Shown piece by piece: positions 1 to 11,726 of a DNA stretch of 64,000 bases. Each line of letters starts with the position of its first letter. The first letter of the stretch is position 1. A model generated the notes under the pieces. The model worked only from the letters and a program-made list of their open reading frames with translations. It was not told the DNA's origin and did not search any database. The position numbers and the translations under genes were made by a program. Where the stretch lies: the NCBI RefSeq assembly GCF_021545785.1, contig NZ_CP079801.1, forward strand, positions 620,001 to 684,000, read 5' to 3'. The DNA is from Halopseudomonas maritima (GTDB lineage: Bacteria; Pseudomonadota; Gammaproteobacteria; Pseudomonadales; Pseudomonadaceae).

Positions 1-821
1 AAGCTGTCGTAGCAGTGCGGGCAGCTGATGCCCTCAGCGTACTGGCTTGACGCCTTGTCCTCAGCCGAGACCGGGTGGCGGCAAGCGTGGCACTGATCGA
101 AGGAGCCCGGTGCCAGATCGTGCCGCACGGTCACGCGGTTATCGAACACAAAGCACTCGCCATTCCACATCGACTCTTCGGCCGGCACATCCTCAAAATA
201 CTTGAGAATGCCGCCCTTGAGGTGAAACACCTCACCAAAGCCTTCCTCAAGCATATAGCTGGACGCCTTTTCGCAACGGATGCCGCCGGTACAAAACATT
301 GCCACCTTTTTGTGACGTTTTGGGTCAAAGTGCTCGCGCACGTACTCGGGGAACTCACGAAAGGTCTTGGTTTGCGGGTCGATGGCACCCTCAAAGGTAC
401 CAATTGACACCTCATAGTCGTTGCGGGTGTCGATCAGCAGTACCTCCGGGTCGCTGATCAGCGCATTCCAGTCCTTGGCGTCGACATAGGTGCCTACCTT
501 GCGCGTTGGCGAGACACCCTCAACGCCCAGGGTGACGATTTCCTTCTTCAGCTTGACCTTGGTGCGGTAGAACGGAATCTCGTCGCAAAAGGACTCCTTG
601 TACTCCAGATCACTCAGGCGGTCGTCACTGCGCAGCCAGTCCAGCACCGCTGCCATGCCCGCCTGGGGGCCGGCGATAGTGCCGTTGATGCCTTCTTCGG
701 CCAGCAGCAGAGTGCCTTTCACGCCGTTGGCGGTCATCACGTCCAGCAGGGGCTGGCGCAGGGCTTGATAGTCATCCAGACGGACGAACTTGTAGAGTGC
801 CACAACAACAATTGCAGACAT
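1..821 (-). CDS. trhO: tRNA uridine(34) hydroxylase TrhO, rhodanese family (C-terminus beyond window)
   Basis: TrhO (YceA) hydroxylates uridine 34 of certain tRNAs on the way to 5-carboxymethoxyuridine. The reading frame opens at 821 with MSAIVVVALYKF and runs off the left edge after about 273 residues, so the C-terminus is missing. The rhodanese active-site loop CTGGIRCEKAS is visible with the catalytic cysteine at about residue 177. It is followed by the family's C-terminal cysteine-rich stretch, CHACRHPVS and CPHC. Normal length is about 310-350 residues. It is separated from bolA by about 420 bases of repeat-rich DNA and reads in the same direction. The identification is firm; only completeness is limited. 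Confidence 0.93.
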   Translation of the reverse strand, partial: MSAIVVVALYKFVRLDDYQALRQPLLDVMTANGVKGTLLLAEEGINGTIAGPQAGMAAVLDWLRSDDRLSDLEYKESFCDEIPFYRTKVKLKKEIVTLGVEGVSPTRKVGTYVDAKDWNALISDPEVLLIDTRNDYEVSIGTFEGAIDPQTKTFREFPEYVREHFDPKRHKKVAMFCTGGIRCEKASSYMLEEGFGEVFHLKGGILKYFEDVPAEESMWNGECFVFDNRVTVRHDLAPGSFDQCHACRHPVSAEDKASSQYAEGISCPHCYDS

Positions 822-1244
822 GCATACCTCTTCTTCAGTGGGCGCCCGCGTAAAGGGCGTACCGTTGGGGGCGGCGATTCTAGCAAAAAATGGGGGGGTT
901 CGAGAAATGGGGACGTTGTGGAGGCAAGGAAAGAAGCCCACTGGCTGGACGTTCCCACAAGCATGCTCAGCTAGACCTGACGATTGTGCCATTCGCCTGG
1001 TCAGCCTTTCGCCTTTACGGCGAGCCAAGGGGGGGCTGCTTGCCCAGCCCCCCTTAGCGATCCCCCGGGGCACCCGGCTACGCGGCCCTTCGGGTCCGCT
1101 GCGTTGCTCGCCCGCGTAAACGGGACTGGATTCCGTGCACACTCCACCCTAGCTGATCATTCCCACGCTCCGCGTGGGAATGTCTGTCAGGAGGCTCCGC
1201 GTCCGGCTAGAGTGATGGCAGAAGCTAAAATCAGGCCAAGCCCA
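822..1244. other. 423-base non-coding stretch between trhO and bolA, rich in hairpins
   Basis: I see no gene here. Several small translations are possible in this GC-rich DNA, but none has a credible start and homology. The stretch holds a GGGGGGCTG-CTTG-CAGCCCCCC-like hairpin near 1030-1055 and the perfect palindrome at 1158-1182 that is listed separately. The trhO promoter must lie at its left end. Confidence 0.6.
1158..1182. repeat. REP-like palindrome with 11-bp perfect arms
   Basis: The arms CATTCCCACGC and GCGTGGGAATG flank a TCC loop. Seen directly: a perfect 11-bp inverted repeat. From memory, TTCCCACGC-type palindromes recur between genes in many gammaproteobacteria, and the surrounding 985-1230 sequence looks like the usual companion of such repeats. 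It lies downstream of bolA on the bolA strand. Confidence 0.5.
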
Positions 1245-1556
1245 TCAACCGCGCTTGCTGCCACCCAGACAATTGGGCGAGTCTGGCGCCTGTTGGCGTT
1301 GCTGCCATTCCTCTGCCGTGTAGGTGTGCAGCGCCAGGGCATGAATACGCTGCATCAGTTCACCTAGGGCGCGATACACCGCTTGGTGTCGTTTCACGGC
1401 GTTCAACCCGGCAAAATCCTCGCTGACGATGACCGCCTTGAAATGCGATTCCGAGCCCGGCGGCACGCTATGCATGTAGCTTTCGTTGATCAGTTCCAGA
1501 TGACTGGGCTGCAGCGCCTGCAGCGCTTGGTGCAGGGCTTCCTGGGTCGTCGACAT
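1245..1556 (-). CDS. bolA: BolA family protein
   Basis: BolA proteins bind [2Fe-2S] clusters together with monothiol glutaredoxins and in some species affect morphology and biofilm genes. The 103-residue product shows the BolA fold: a central SHFKAVIVSEDFAGLNAVKRHQ stretch with the conserved histidines, then VYRALGELM. I start at 1556 (MSTTQEALHQ) because AGGAG stands about 6 bases upstream; the longer form from 1580 has no such site. Its direction is the same as the DMT transporter behind it and trhO ahead. Whether it is the BolA or the IbaG/YrbA type cannot be settled here, though the length fits BolA. Confidence 0.88.
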   Translation of the reverse strand: MSTTQEALHQALQALQPSHLELINESYMHSVPPGSESHFKAVIVSEDFAGLNAVKRHQAVYRALGELMQRIHALALHTYTAEEWQQRQQAPDSPNCLGGSKRG

Positions 1557-1596
1557 GGCTGTCTCCTGTGGCGGTTTCACGGTCCGCTAGTCTAAC

Positions 1597-2577
1597 TCAG
1601 GAACCGGCCGGTGGTGGCGTGACGCTCAGGCGGCGCAGGCGACGTTGGCGCAAATTCTGAATCAGGCTGGGCGCCAGCGCGATCAGCGCCGAGCCCAACA
1701 CCACCAGCAGCGCGCCTACATAAGCGAGATTGTTGAGCACTTCAGGTTCGATCAGGCCGGGCCAGAGCATCGCGCCCAAGGCCACCATGGAGAAGGTGAA
1801 CAGCGGTGTTGTGGTCACCGTTGCACTAACCCGCGACGCCTCCCAATGCGCCAGCGCCTCGGCAAAGGCGCCGTAGGCCACCAGCGTATTCAGGCAGCAG
1901 CCCAGCAGCAGCCAGGCCTGCAGGCTGGACAATTGCAAGACTTGCGCAGGACTGGCCAGCGGCCAGATCAGCAGCGCGCAAGACAAGTAGATGACCATCA
2001 TGACCGTAACCGACGACCAGACCGTCAGCAGCTGCTTCTGCGCCAAGCCGTAGAGCGCCCAGCTAAAGGCCGATGCCAGCGCGATCAGAATGCCCAGGGT
2101 GTAACTGCTCATCTGCGACAGCAGCTCAGCCAGTCGCTGGTTGAAGAACAGCACAAAGCCCGGCAGCAGCACCAGCAACCCCAACACCTGCCCCAGGCCA
2201 AAGCGCTCACGAAACACCAGCATACTGCCCAGCATCAGCATTACCGGCGCCGTCTGGATAATCAGCTGCATAGTGCCGGCAGACAGGCGATTCAGCGCCA
2301 TCAGATACAGCACGTAATTGAAGGCCAGCCCCAGAATGGCCACCACCAGCAGCCCGCGATTGCGCCCCGACAGGGCCGTAATAGAGGGCAAACGCCGCTT
2401 GGCGGCCAGCCAGCAGAACAGCACCAGCCCGGCACTGAGCAGGCGATACCAGGTCACGGTGTAAGGGTCCATAACCTGCAGCACCTGCTTGAGCATGATC
2501 GGCAGTACGCCCCACAGCAAGGTGGTGGTCAACGCCAATAGAAAACCATAGAGCCAGCGCCCGGAGGAGACGTGCAT
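1597..2577 (-). CDS. EamA/DMT family transporter
   Basis: This is a 326-residue, very hydrophobic protein of the drug/metabolite transporter superfamily, with two EamA repeats and about ten membrane segments. The first repeat begins GFLLALTTTLLWGVLPIMLK. The second begins near SYTLGILIALASAFSWALYG, which shows the typical internal duplication. The C-terminus ends in a short basic cytoplasmic tail (LRQRRLRRLS). Such proteins export amino acids, purines or other metabolites, but the substrate cannot be read from the sequence. It stands alone between bolA and the HPP protein, all on the minus strand. Confidence 0.85.
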   Translation of the reverse strand: MHVSSGRWLYGFLLALTTTLLWGVLPIMLKQVLQVMDPYTVTWYRLLSAGLVLFCWLAAKRRLPSITALSGRNRGLLVVAILGLAFNYVLYLMALNRLSAGTMQLIIQTAPVMLMLGSMLVFRERFGLGQVLGLLVLLPGFVLFFNQRLAELLSQMSSYTLGILIALASAFSWALYGLAQKQLLTVWSSVTVMMVIYLSCALLIWPLASPAQVLQLSSLQAWLLLGCCLNTLVAYGAFAEALAHWEASRVSATVTTTPLFTFSMVALGAMLWPGLIEPEVLNNLAYVGALLVVLGSALIALAPSLIQNLRQRRLRRLSVTPPPAGS

Positions 2578-2669
2578 GGGGAAAACTCAAGGAAGGGAGA
2601 ACAAGAGCCCCATTGTAGAAAGACGCTGCAATCATCGACAGTGACAGTTTGCAACGGCAACTGTACCGG

Positions 2670-3665
2670 TCAGCTACTTTCCTCTTCGCCCGTCACCCGG
2701 CGCCACACCCGCCGCTGTTCGTCGGGCTCGACCCGGTAACGTGCCCAGCGCACAAACTCACTGACCCGGCAGATGCCATTGCCACCCTCACCAGCGCCCT
2801 TAACGATACGGTAGCGCACCCGCCCTGCTCGGCCTGGCCGGTTGACCACCTGCTGCACTTCGCGCACGGACCAGTTGCGTCCAGGCAAACCGTTGCTGTA
2901 ATAGGCACCGGTCACCAGGTCTGCAGCGGCTACCCCCTTGCTTTGCGCGTTGTTGTTGGCCAGCTCGACCAGACGCAACAGATCGTCAAAGTCGATATCC
3001 ATATAGGCATTCATCTGCTTCAGCGCGTGCTCAAAGTCTTCCGGGGCAATGCCTGGCGCGCGAGACACCTGATGACGCACCAACGGCAGCGGGTAGCGTC
3101 GCCCCTCAAACAGCGCATTGAAGGCTACGGCAAAGAGCACGATAACCAGCACATCGAGCAGAATCGGGTACACCACGAAGGCAAACCCGGCCTGGGTGAT
3201 CTGCGGCCCACCCAACACCACAATCATCGCTGTCGCACTGCCAGGCGGATGCAGGCAGCGGGCATACATCATGATGACCACGCTGCCGCCCACCGCCAGC
3301 GCGGCCAGCCAGAAGCCGGGCGGCAGCCACTGCACGCAGGCCACGCCAAAAGCAGCTGACAACACGTGCCCACCAATCACCGACCAGGGTTGTGACAGCG
3401 TGCCGTGGGGCATGGCAAACACCAGCACCGCGCTGGCACCCATGGACCCGGTCACCCAGAGCGCTGCCTCGGCCATCACCAGATGGGTAACCCCATACAG
3501 CAAAATCAGCGCGAGCGTCGTGCCGAGCGCAGACACCAGCTTTTCCCGGTGACTAGTGCTGTCAGGCCGCCAGCCCAAAAAGCGCAGCCCCCTGCGAAAC
3601 CACCGCACGCGAATCACCCGCAATCCCTCTCCCTTCCAGTTAGGCCGACATGATACCTGACGCAC
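2670..3665 (-). CDS. HPP family integral membrane protein
   Basis: The product of 331 residues carries the family signature CLHPPGSATAMIVVLGG in a run of four membrane helices (about residues 40-190). A soluble C-terminal half of about 150 residues of unknown role follows. HPP proteins are poorly characterised; some plant and cyanobacterial members have been linked to nitrite transport, which should not be transferred here. The start at 3665 gives a basic N-terminus ahead of the first helix; a later start is possible. It is divergent from the pterin dehydratase gene, with about 70 bases between them. Confidence 0.8.
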   Translation of the reverse strand: MRQVSCRPNWKGEGLRVIRVRWFRRGLRFLGWRPDSTSHREKLVSALGTTLALILLYGVTHLVMAEAALWVTGSMGASAVLVFAMPHGTLSQPWSVIGGHVLSAAFGVACVQWLPPGFWLAALAVGGSVVIMMYARCLHPPGSATAMIVVLGGPQITQAGFAFVVYPILLDVLVIVLFAVAFNALFEGRRYPLPLVRHQVSRAPGIAPEDFEHALKQMNAYMDIDFDDLLRLVELANNNAQSKGVAAADLVTGAYYSNGLPGRNWSVREVQQVVNRPGRAGRVRYRIVKGAGEGGNGICRVSEFVRWARYRVEPDEQRRVWRRVTGEEESS

Positions 3666-3734
3666 CCTTGTGGCTACCTATCACAGACAGGCTTGGCTGC
3701 TATGCTAGGGGCTGTTACTGATCGGAGCCCCCTC

Positions 3735-4070
3735 ATGACCGACCTCGCCGACCGCCCACTGACCCAAGGCCAGCCCATTCTCAGCCTCACTGAGGTACGC
3801 CAGCAGCTGGATGCCCTGCCCCACTGGACACTGAACGAACAAGCCGCTGTACCGCGTATTGAAAGGGTATACCGGTTTGCCGACTTTGCTCAGGCACTGG
3901 CCTTTGTCAATCAGGTCGGCGCGCTGGCCGAGGCCCAGAATCACCACCCGGCCCTGCTACTGGAGTGGGGCAAGGTCAGCGCCAGCTGGTGGAGCCACGA
4001 CGCTGGCGGCGTGCACACCAACGATCTGACCATGGCGGCACGCACCGAGCGCCTCTTTCAGCAAACCTGA
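3735..4070 (+). CDS. phhB: 4a-hydroxytetrahydrobiopterin dehydratase (PCD/DCoH)
   Basis: Recycles 4a-hydroxytetrahydropterin formed by phenylalanine hydroxylase. The 111-residue product has the family signature NHHPALLLEWGKVSASWWSHD and the closing GVHTNDLTMA stretch, which hold the active-site histidines. I start at 3735 (MTDLADRPLT) because GGAG lies seven bases upstream; an upstream in-frame start at 3693 lacks a site. No phenylalanine hydroxylase gene is adjacent, unlike the phhABC cluster of P. aeruginosa, so this may be a stand-alone copy. Confidence 0.9.
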   Translation: MTDLADRPLTQGQPILSLTEVRQQLDALPHWTLNEQAAVPRIERVYRFADFAQALAFVNQVGALAEAQNHHPALLLEWGKVSASWWSHDAGGVHTNDLTMAARTERLFQQT

Positions 4071-4289
4071 TCAGCGCAGTTCATCGCGTGTTGCTGTGCT
4101 AATCCACATTCTTGTAGCCAATTTGTCTAACACTGTCACATCCCTGGCATCGACGGCGCCCTGCAGCGTGCTATAAAGAGGATTGGGTGCTGGCAATAGC
4201 CTCCACCACCGGTGCCACCTCTCACCAAGAGCAGGCACCCCAAGGTGCTCACAAGGCGCCGATCCAATAAAAACAAGAAGGCGTACGCC

Positions 4290-4379
4290 ATGAAACCGTT
4301 TTACAAGGCCAAGTGGTCCACCGTGGCCCTGGTTGTACTGGCCACCTGGCTGTTGCTGATTTTGCCCAATCTGGGTTGA
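4290..4379 (+). CDS. 29-residue single-span membrane protein (candidate)
   Basis: A tiny reading frame with a basic start, MKPFYKAKWS, and one hydrophobic helix, TVALVVLATWLLLILPNLG. A purine-rich AAGAAGG site lies about 8 bases before the ATG. It ends 44 bases before the mnmC start, so it may be the first gene of that transcript. I do not recognise it. The clean positive-inside topology and ribosome site support translation; only its size argues against it. Confidence 0.5.
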   Translation: MKPFYKAKWSTVALVVLATWLLLILPNLG

Positions 4380-4423
4380 TGCCCGGATACAATGGCGCCC
4401 ATGCCCAGCTGCCCGGAGCCATT

Positions 4424-6430
4424 GTGAGCCACACCCCAGTTGAATCAGCCGACCTGACCTGGATGGACGGCGATCAGCCGTTCTCTACCCGCTTTGCCGA
4501 TGTCTATTTCTCACGCGATAGCGGCCTGGACGAAACCCGACATGTCTTTCTGCAGCACAACCAGCTGGCCGAGCGCTGGCGCGCGTTGTCTGCTGGCGAA
4601 CACTTCTGTATTGCAGAGACCGGCTTTGGCACCGGCCTGAACTTCCTTGCGGCCTGGCAGCGCTGGGACGCCTGCGCGCCACCGGATACCTACCTGCATT
4701 TTGTCAGCACTGAAAAGTACCCCCTCAGCCGGACAGACCTGCAACGTGCACTGACCATCTGGCCAGAACTGCGCACCTACGCCGATGAGTTGCTCGCCCA
4801 GTATCGAGACCTGACTGCCGGCTGGCAGCATTTTTCGCTAGGCGCTGGCCGCATCACCCTGACGCTGCTGATTGGCGACCTGTTCGACACCCTGCCGCAG
4901 CTCGATGCGCCAGTCGACGCCTGGTTTCTTGACGGCTTTGCACCGGCACGCAATCCGCAAATGTGGCAGCCCGCGCTCTACCAGCGCATGGCCGAGCTGT
5001 CTCGCCCGGGCGCTACCGTTGCCACCTTCACCAGTGTTGGCGACGTTAGACGGGGTCTGCAGGCTGCCGGCTTCGCCATGCGCAAGGTGAAAGGCTATGG
5101 CCGCAAACGCGAGATGCTTTGCGGGCAGCTGGAACAGTCGCCGCAGAAGGCCTGGCAGGCGCCCTGGTTTGCCCGACCGGGCAGCGCCGCTGATCGTCGG
5201 GCGGTGGTGATTGGCGGCGGCCTGGCCGGCGCCTGCAGCGCCCATGCGCTGGCCCGGCGCGGCTGGCAAGTGACGCTGCTGGAGCGCCAGGCCGAGATAG
5301 CACAGGCCGCGTCTGGCAACCCCCAGGGCATCCTGTACTGCAAGCTGTCACCCCATCACCCGCCGCTGTCGCGCTTTGTGCAAAGCAGCTATCAGTACAG
5401 TCTGCGCCTGCTGGCACGGGCCTTGCCAGAAGGTCCGGACAGCTGGCAACAGTGCGGCGTGCTGCAACTGGGCGGTGACGCGCGCGAACAGCAACGACAA
5501 CAGGGGCTCGCCAGTCAGGGCTATCCAACAAGTTTTCTGCAGGCCCTCAATGCCTCCCAAGCGAGCACCACCGCCGGTGTGGCTATCGAGCACCCAGGGC
5601 TGTGGTTTCCCGGCGGCGGCTGGGTCAGCCCGCCAACCCTGTGCCGGACATTGCTGCAGCACCCGCTGATCGAGGTAAAAACCCACAGCCAGGCGCTGCA
5701 GCTGCAACGCGTCGACACCCAATGGAAGGTGCTAGACCCGCAGGGTGAAACACTGGCCTGCGCTGCCTGCGTGGTCCTCTGTACCGCACAGGACACAGGA
5801 GCTTTCAGCCAGAGCACGCACCTGCCACTTAAGGCCATTCGCGGACAAATCACCCACCTGCCAGCCACCAGCGAGAGCGCCACCCTGCGCACCGTGCTGT
5901 GCGCCGATGGCTATATCTCGCCCAACCGCGAGGGCACGCATCACCTAGGGGCCAGCTTTCGCTTTGACCGCCTGGATCTGGAGCCAAGCGGCGAAGAGGA
6001 CCAGCACAATCTGCAGTTGCTGGAAAAACTGTCGCCAGCGCTGCATCAGGTGCTGCAGCAGGCGCCAATCAGCGGTGCCCGCGTGGGCCTGCGCTGCACC
6101 AGCCCCGACTACCTGCCACTGATCGGCCCGCTGGCAGCCGCCAATGACTTTGCGCGCGACTACGCCATCCTCGGCAAGGACGCCTCTGCCCGACCGGATA
6201 GCCCCGCGCCCTGGCATGACGGGCTCTACGTCAACATCGCCCACGGCTCACGCGGCCTGATCAGTGCGCCGTTGAGCGGCGAGCTGCTGGCCGCCTGGAT
6301 GGGCAACGAGCCACTACCGCTGCCGCGGGAACTGGCCGAAGCCGTGCACCCGTCGCGTTTTCTGCTGCGACAGCTGGTGCGCCAGAATGCCACCGACCGT
6401 CCGAAAGCCCGGCGCCGGCAGGGTGGCTGA
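4424..6430 (+). CDS. mnmC: tRNA 5-methylaminomethyl-2-thiouridine biosynthesis bifunctional protein MnmC
   Basis: Completes the mnm5s2U modification at wobble position 34. The FAD domain removes the carboxymethyl group and the methyltransferase domain then adds methyl from SAM. Both are present in this 668-residue protein. The N-terminal methyltransferase has the SAM loop ETGFGTGLNFLAAW and the DGFAPARNP motif. The C-terminal oxidase has a dinucleotide fold, VVIGGGLAGACSAHALARRG, from about residue 262. The length equals E. coli MnmC. I choose the GTG at 4424 because GGAG sits 5 bases upstream and the product then begins like other family members (DVYFSRD near residue 25). Confidence 0.93.
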   Translation: MSHTPVESADLTWMDGDQPFSTRFADVYFSRDSGLDETRHVFLQHNQLAERWRALSAGEHFCIAETGFGTGLNFLAAWQRWDACAPPDTYLHFVSTEKYPLSRTDLQRALTIWPELRTYADELLAQYRDLTAGWQHFSLGAGRITLTLLIGDLFDTLPQLDAPVDAWFLDGFAPARNPQMWQPALYQRMAELSRPGATVATFTSVGDVRRGLQAAGFAMRKVKGYGRKREMLCGQLEQSPQKAWQAPWFARPGSAADRRAVVIGGGLAGACSAHALARRGWQVTLLERQAEIAQAASGNPQGILYCKLSPHHPPLSRFVQSSYQYSLRLLARALPEGPDSWQQCGVLQLGGDAREQQRQQGLASQGYPTSFLQALNASQASTTAGVAIEHPGLWFPGGGWVSPPTLCRTLLQHPLIEVKTHSQALQLQRVDTQWKVLDPQGETLACAACVVLCTAQDTGAFSQSTHLPLKAIRGQITHLPATSESATLRTVLCADGYISPNREGTHHLGASFRFDRLDLEPSGEEDQHNLQLLEKLSPALHQVLQQAPISGARVGLRCTSPDYLPLIGPLAAANDFARDYAILGKDASARPDSPAPWHDGLYVNIAHGSRGLISAPLSGELLAAWMGNEPLPLPRELAEAVHPSRFLLRQLVRQNATDRPKARRRQGG

Positions 6431-6513
6431 TACGGCCTTGTGCTAGCATCCAGAACAGCGCTGCCGGAAAGCAAAAAATACAATGGAACCAGCAGCCGGG
6501 CGGAAACCAGTAC

Positions 6514-9229
<2,716 letters not shown>

Positions 9230-9249
<20 letters not shown>

Positions 9250-9985
9250 CCCCCTCGACCAGCAGCTTGCCACCGGTCAGCAGCAGGAAGACATAGCACA
9301 GCTGATAGATCAGCTTCTCATTACTGCGCTGCAGCAACCAAAAGCCGCAACGCACCCCAATAGGCGCCAGCGGCATCAGCACCAGCGACGTCAGCAGGTT
9401 CTCAGCAGAAAATTGGCCAAGGTACAGATACGCCGGCACCTTGACCCAATTCACCAGCGTGAAGAACACCGCCAATGTGCCCATCAGCAAGGTTTTCTCC
9501 AGCCGTTGGGGCAGCATATAGACATTGATCGGCGGGCCGCCGGCATGAATGCCGAAGCTGGTAAAACCAGACAGCATGCCCCAGAAACGACCTCGCCAGG
9601 GGCTGGCCGGTCGCGCCTGGCTCTGATCACGACGCCACCAGGCATTGATCACAAAGCTGACCGCAATAACCCCGATCAACAGACGAATATGCTGCTCGTT
9701 CATCAACCTGAAGGTGAGCGCTCCGATCAGTACGCCCACCATCGCTGCCGGCAAAATGATGCGCAAATTGGTGCGATCCCAGCGCCCCCGGAACGTGCGC
9801 AGGGCAACCAGATCCATCAAACAGAGAATCGGCAGCAGAATAGCTGCGGCCTGCTGCGGCGCCACCACCAACGCCATCAGCGGCACCGAAACAATCGCGA
9901 TATTGCCGCCGAAGCCGCCCTTGGCGATGCCGTACAACAAAACGGCAGGAATGGCACACAGGTAGAAAAACGGGTCGGTAATCAT
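9230..9985 (-). CDS. TauE/SafE family (UPF0721) membrane transporter
   Basis: Members are proposed anion exporters, for example of sulfite or sulfoacetate. The 251-residue product is hydrophobic with about eight helices and the family-like IAKGGFGGNIAIVSVPLMAL stretch near the N-terminus. I start at 9985 (MITDPFFYLC). The frame stays open far upstream, to 10564, but the extra 193 residues are not transporter-like and lie opposite other genes. It converges on the hybrid kinase gene and diverges from the YheU-family gene. The substrate is unknown. Confidence 0.85.
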
Positions 9986-10057
9986 GGCGCAACAATAGGC
10001 TGGAAAAGGCCGCAAGTGTACCATTGAGAATCCACACGTCAGCCGAGAATCAGACGT

Positions 10058-10306
10058 ATGTTGATCCCCTACCAGATGCTGGAACCCACCACCCTCGACG
10101 CCCTGCTGGAAGACTTTGTAACCCGCGACGGTACTGACAACGGCTATGAAGACAGCCTTGAACGGCGAGTGCTGCAGGTACGGCGCATCCTGGAGAAGGG
10201 TGATGTGCTGATCGTTTTTCATCCAGATACCGGCGATACCAGCCTGGCGCATCGCCACAGCATTCCCGCCGAGATGCTGCGCGCATTCCAAGCAGATCAG
10301 CAATAG
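10058..10306 (+). CDS. YheU/UPF0270 family protein
   Basis: An 82-residue protein with the family layout: MLIPYQMLEPTTLDALLEDF at the N-terminus, then DGTDNGYE and KGDVLIVFHP. The function of the family is not established. It is divergent from the TauE gene with about 70 bases between. The ribosome site is weak. The family call rests on the strongly characteristic first 35 residues. Confidence 0.87.
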   Translation: MLIPYQMLEPTTLDALLEDFVTRDGTDNGYEDSLERRVLQVRRILEKGDVLIVFHPDTGDTSLAHRHSIPAEMLRAFQADQQ

Positions 10307-10472
10307 CGAGCGCTTGCCAATGCCCTTGTACCCTGCGGGGCGCGCGGTGTTCAGCAACGCTACCGTGCTGTGACATTTCAGCGCAGCCACCAGCTCCAGG
10401 GTCATCGGCGCTTGGAGCCTGGGCCCGCAGCAGCTAACATGGAGGACTTCCGTGTGCCCGCATGAGGTAACA

Positions 10473-10766
10473 ATGAAAACACTCGCAATCTGGACCCTGG
10501 GCGGCCTGCTGAGCCTGAGCACCTTCTCAGCCCAGGCCTGCACCCCCGAAGAGGCCATCGCCAAGGGCGAACACCTGGCACAGCTGATCTATGACCGCAC
10601 CAAGGACCAGCCGGGCAAGGCCGAAGAGCTGAACGCACGCCTCAAGGCCCTGCAAGAGCAGGATCCGGCTAACGGGCGTTATGACTCTTGCCAGGGCTAT
10701 CAGCGCATCATCGATGAACTCAACGCTGAACATCCCGTCACCGAAGCACTGCAAAACGATCAATAA
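10473..10766 (+). CDS. Small secreted periplasmic protein of unknown function
   Basis: A 97-residue product with a typical Sec signal peptide: MKTLAIWTLGGLLSLSTFSA followed by an AQA cleavage site. The mature part of about 75 residues is helical and charged, with two cysteines (ACTPEE and DSCQGYQ) that could form a disulfide. I start at 10473 because GAGGTAAC precedes this ATG; an in-frame ATG-like start at 10452 would spoil the signal peptide. I do not recognise a named family, though similar small proteins are common in Pseudomonas. A hairpin terminator follows. Confidence 0.75.
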   Translation: MKTLAIWTLGGLLSLSTFSAQACTPEEAIAKGEHLAQLIYDRTKDQPGKAEELNARLKALQEQDPANGRYDSCQGYQRIIDELNAEHPVTEALQNDQ

Positions 10767-10775
10767 AATCGATAC

Positions 10776-10805
10776 GAATAACGCATATCTTGCGTTATTC
10801 AATCA
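10776..10805 (+). terminator. Hairpin with 10-bp perfect arms followed by a weak T-run
   Basis: Arms GAATAACGCA (10776-10785) and TGCGTTATTC (10791-10800) enclose TATCT, and AATCAATTTTT follows. It lies just after the small periplasmic gene and 54 bases before the pirin gene. It could be a terminator or, being AT-rich, an operator for the pirin gene. Confidence 0.55.
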
Positions 10806-10853
10806 ATTTTTCCGTTAATACAATGGCGCATAACCTGGTTGAGGAGATGCGCC

Positions 10854-11717
10854 ATGATCCACTATCGCAGTTTGCTCAGTAGCCGCACCGGTCAACCCGC
10901 CAGCGACGGGGACGGTGTGCGCCTGACCCGTGTATTCGGCGGCGCCGACAGCCGGCACCTTGACCCTTTCCTGATGCTGGACGAGTTTGGCTCCGACGAA
11001 GCTGCCGACTACATTGGCGGCTTTCCGTCCCACCCGCACCGTGGCTTTGAGACCGTCACCTACATGCTTGAAGGTCGCATGTTGCATGAGGACCACCTCG
11101 GCAATCGCGGCCTGCTCGGCCCAGGTGGCGTACAGTGGATGACCGCGGGGCGCGGCATCATCCACTCCGAGATGCCGCAGCAGGATCACGGCAGCATGCG
11201 CGGCTTCCAGCTCTGGCTGAACCTGCCCGCCGCCGAAAAAATGCAACCTGCACACTACCAGGACTTGCCGCCCGACGCCTTTCCCGTGGTGCGGTTAAAG
11301 GGCGGCGGCCAGCTCAAGCTGATCGCCGGCAACCTGGCACTGGCAGACCAGAACGTGCAAGGGCCAATCCAGGGCGGCAAGACTCAGCCACTGTATATCG
11401 ACCTGCAACTGGGCGCAGACCAGACACAGGAACTGCCGACGCCCGTCGGCCATACCACCCTGCTGTACGTGTACGAAGGGGCGGTGGCTGTCGACGGCAA
11501 CGACACGCCAGCCACGCTGACGCGTGGCCAGCTGGGGTTGTTGAGCGATGGAGAGCTGGTGCGCCTGACAGCGCAGTCGGCCGACACCCGGTTGCTACTG
11601 ATGGCGGCCAAGCCAATCGGCGAGCCGGTTGTGCAGTACGGCCCGTTCGTCATGAATACGGAAGCTGAAATACGTCAGGCGGTGCGCGATTACCAGCTTG
11701 GTCAGCTAACCGACTGA
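10854..11717 (+). CDS. Pirin family protein
   Basis: A 287-residue bicupin protein. The N-terminal cupin has the metal-binding signature HPHRGFETVTYMLEG with a later HSEMP glutamate motif, which together supply the usual three-His one-Glu iron site. The C-terminal cupin lacks these ligands, as is normal. Pirins have been reported as quercetinases or as redox-linked regulators; the role here is open. The start at 10854 is fixed by GAGGAG seven bases upstream. It converges on recR. Confidence 0.9.
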   Translation: MIHYRSLLSSRTGQPASDGDGVRLTRVFGGADSRHLDPFLMLDEFGSDEAADYIGGFPSHPHRGFETVTYMLEGRMLHEDHLGNRGLLGPGGVQWMTAGRGIIHSEMPQQDHGSMRGFQLWLNLPAAEKMQPAHYQDLPPDAFPVVRLKGGGQLKLIAGNLALADQNVQGPIQGGKTQPLYIDLQLGADQTQELPTPVGHTTLLYVYEGAVAVDGNDTPATLTRGQLGLLSDGELVRLTAQSADTRLLLMAAKPIGEPVVQYGPFVMNTEAEIRQAVRDYQLGQLTD

Positions 11718-11726
11718 GCGCGCGCC

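Noticed and set aside
9986..10564. N-terminal extension of the TauE-family gene by 193 residues
   Set aside because: The extension overlaps the plus-strand YheU-family gene and has no membrane character; the family normally begins at about the chosen start.
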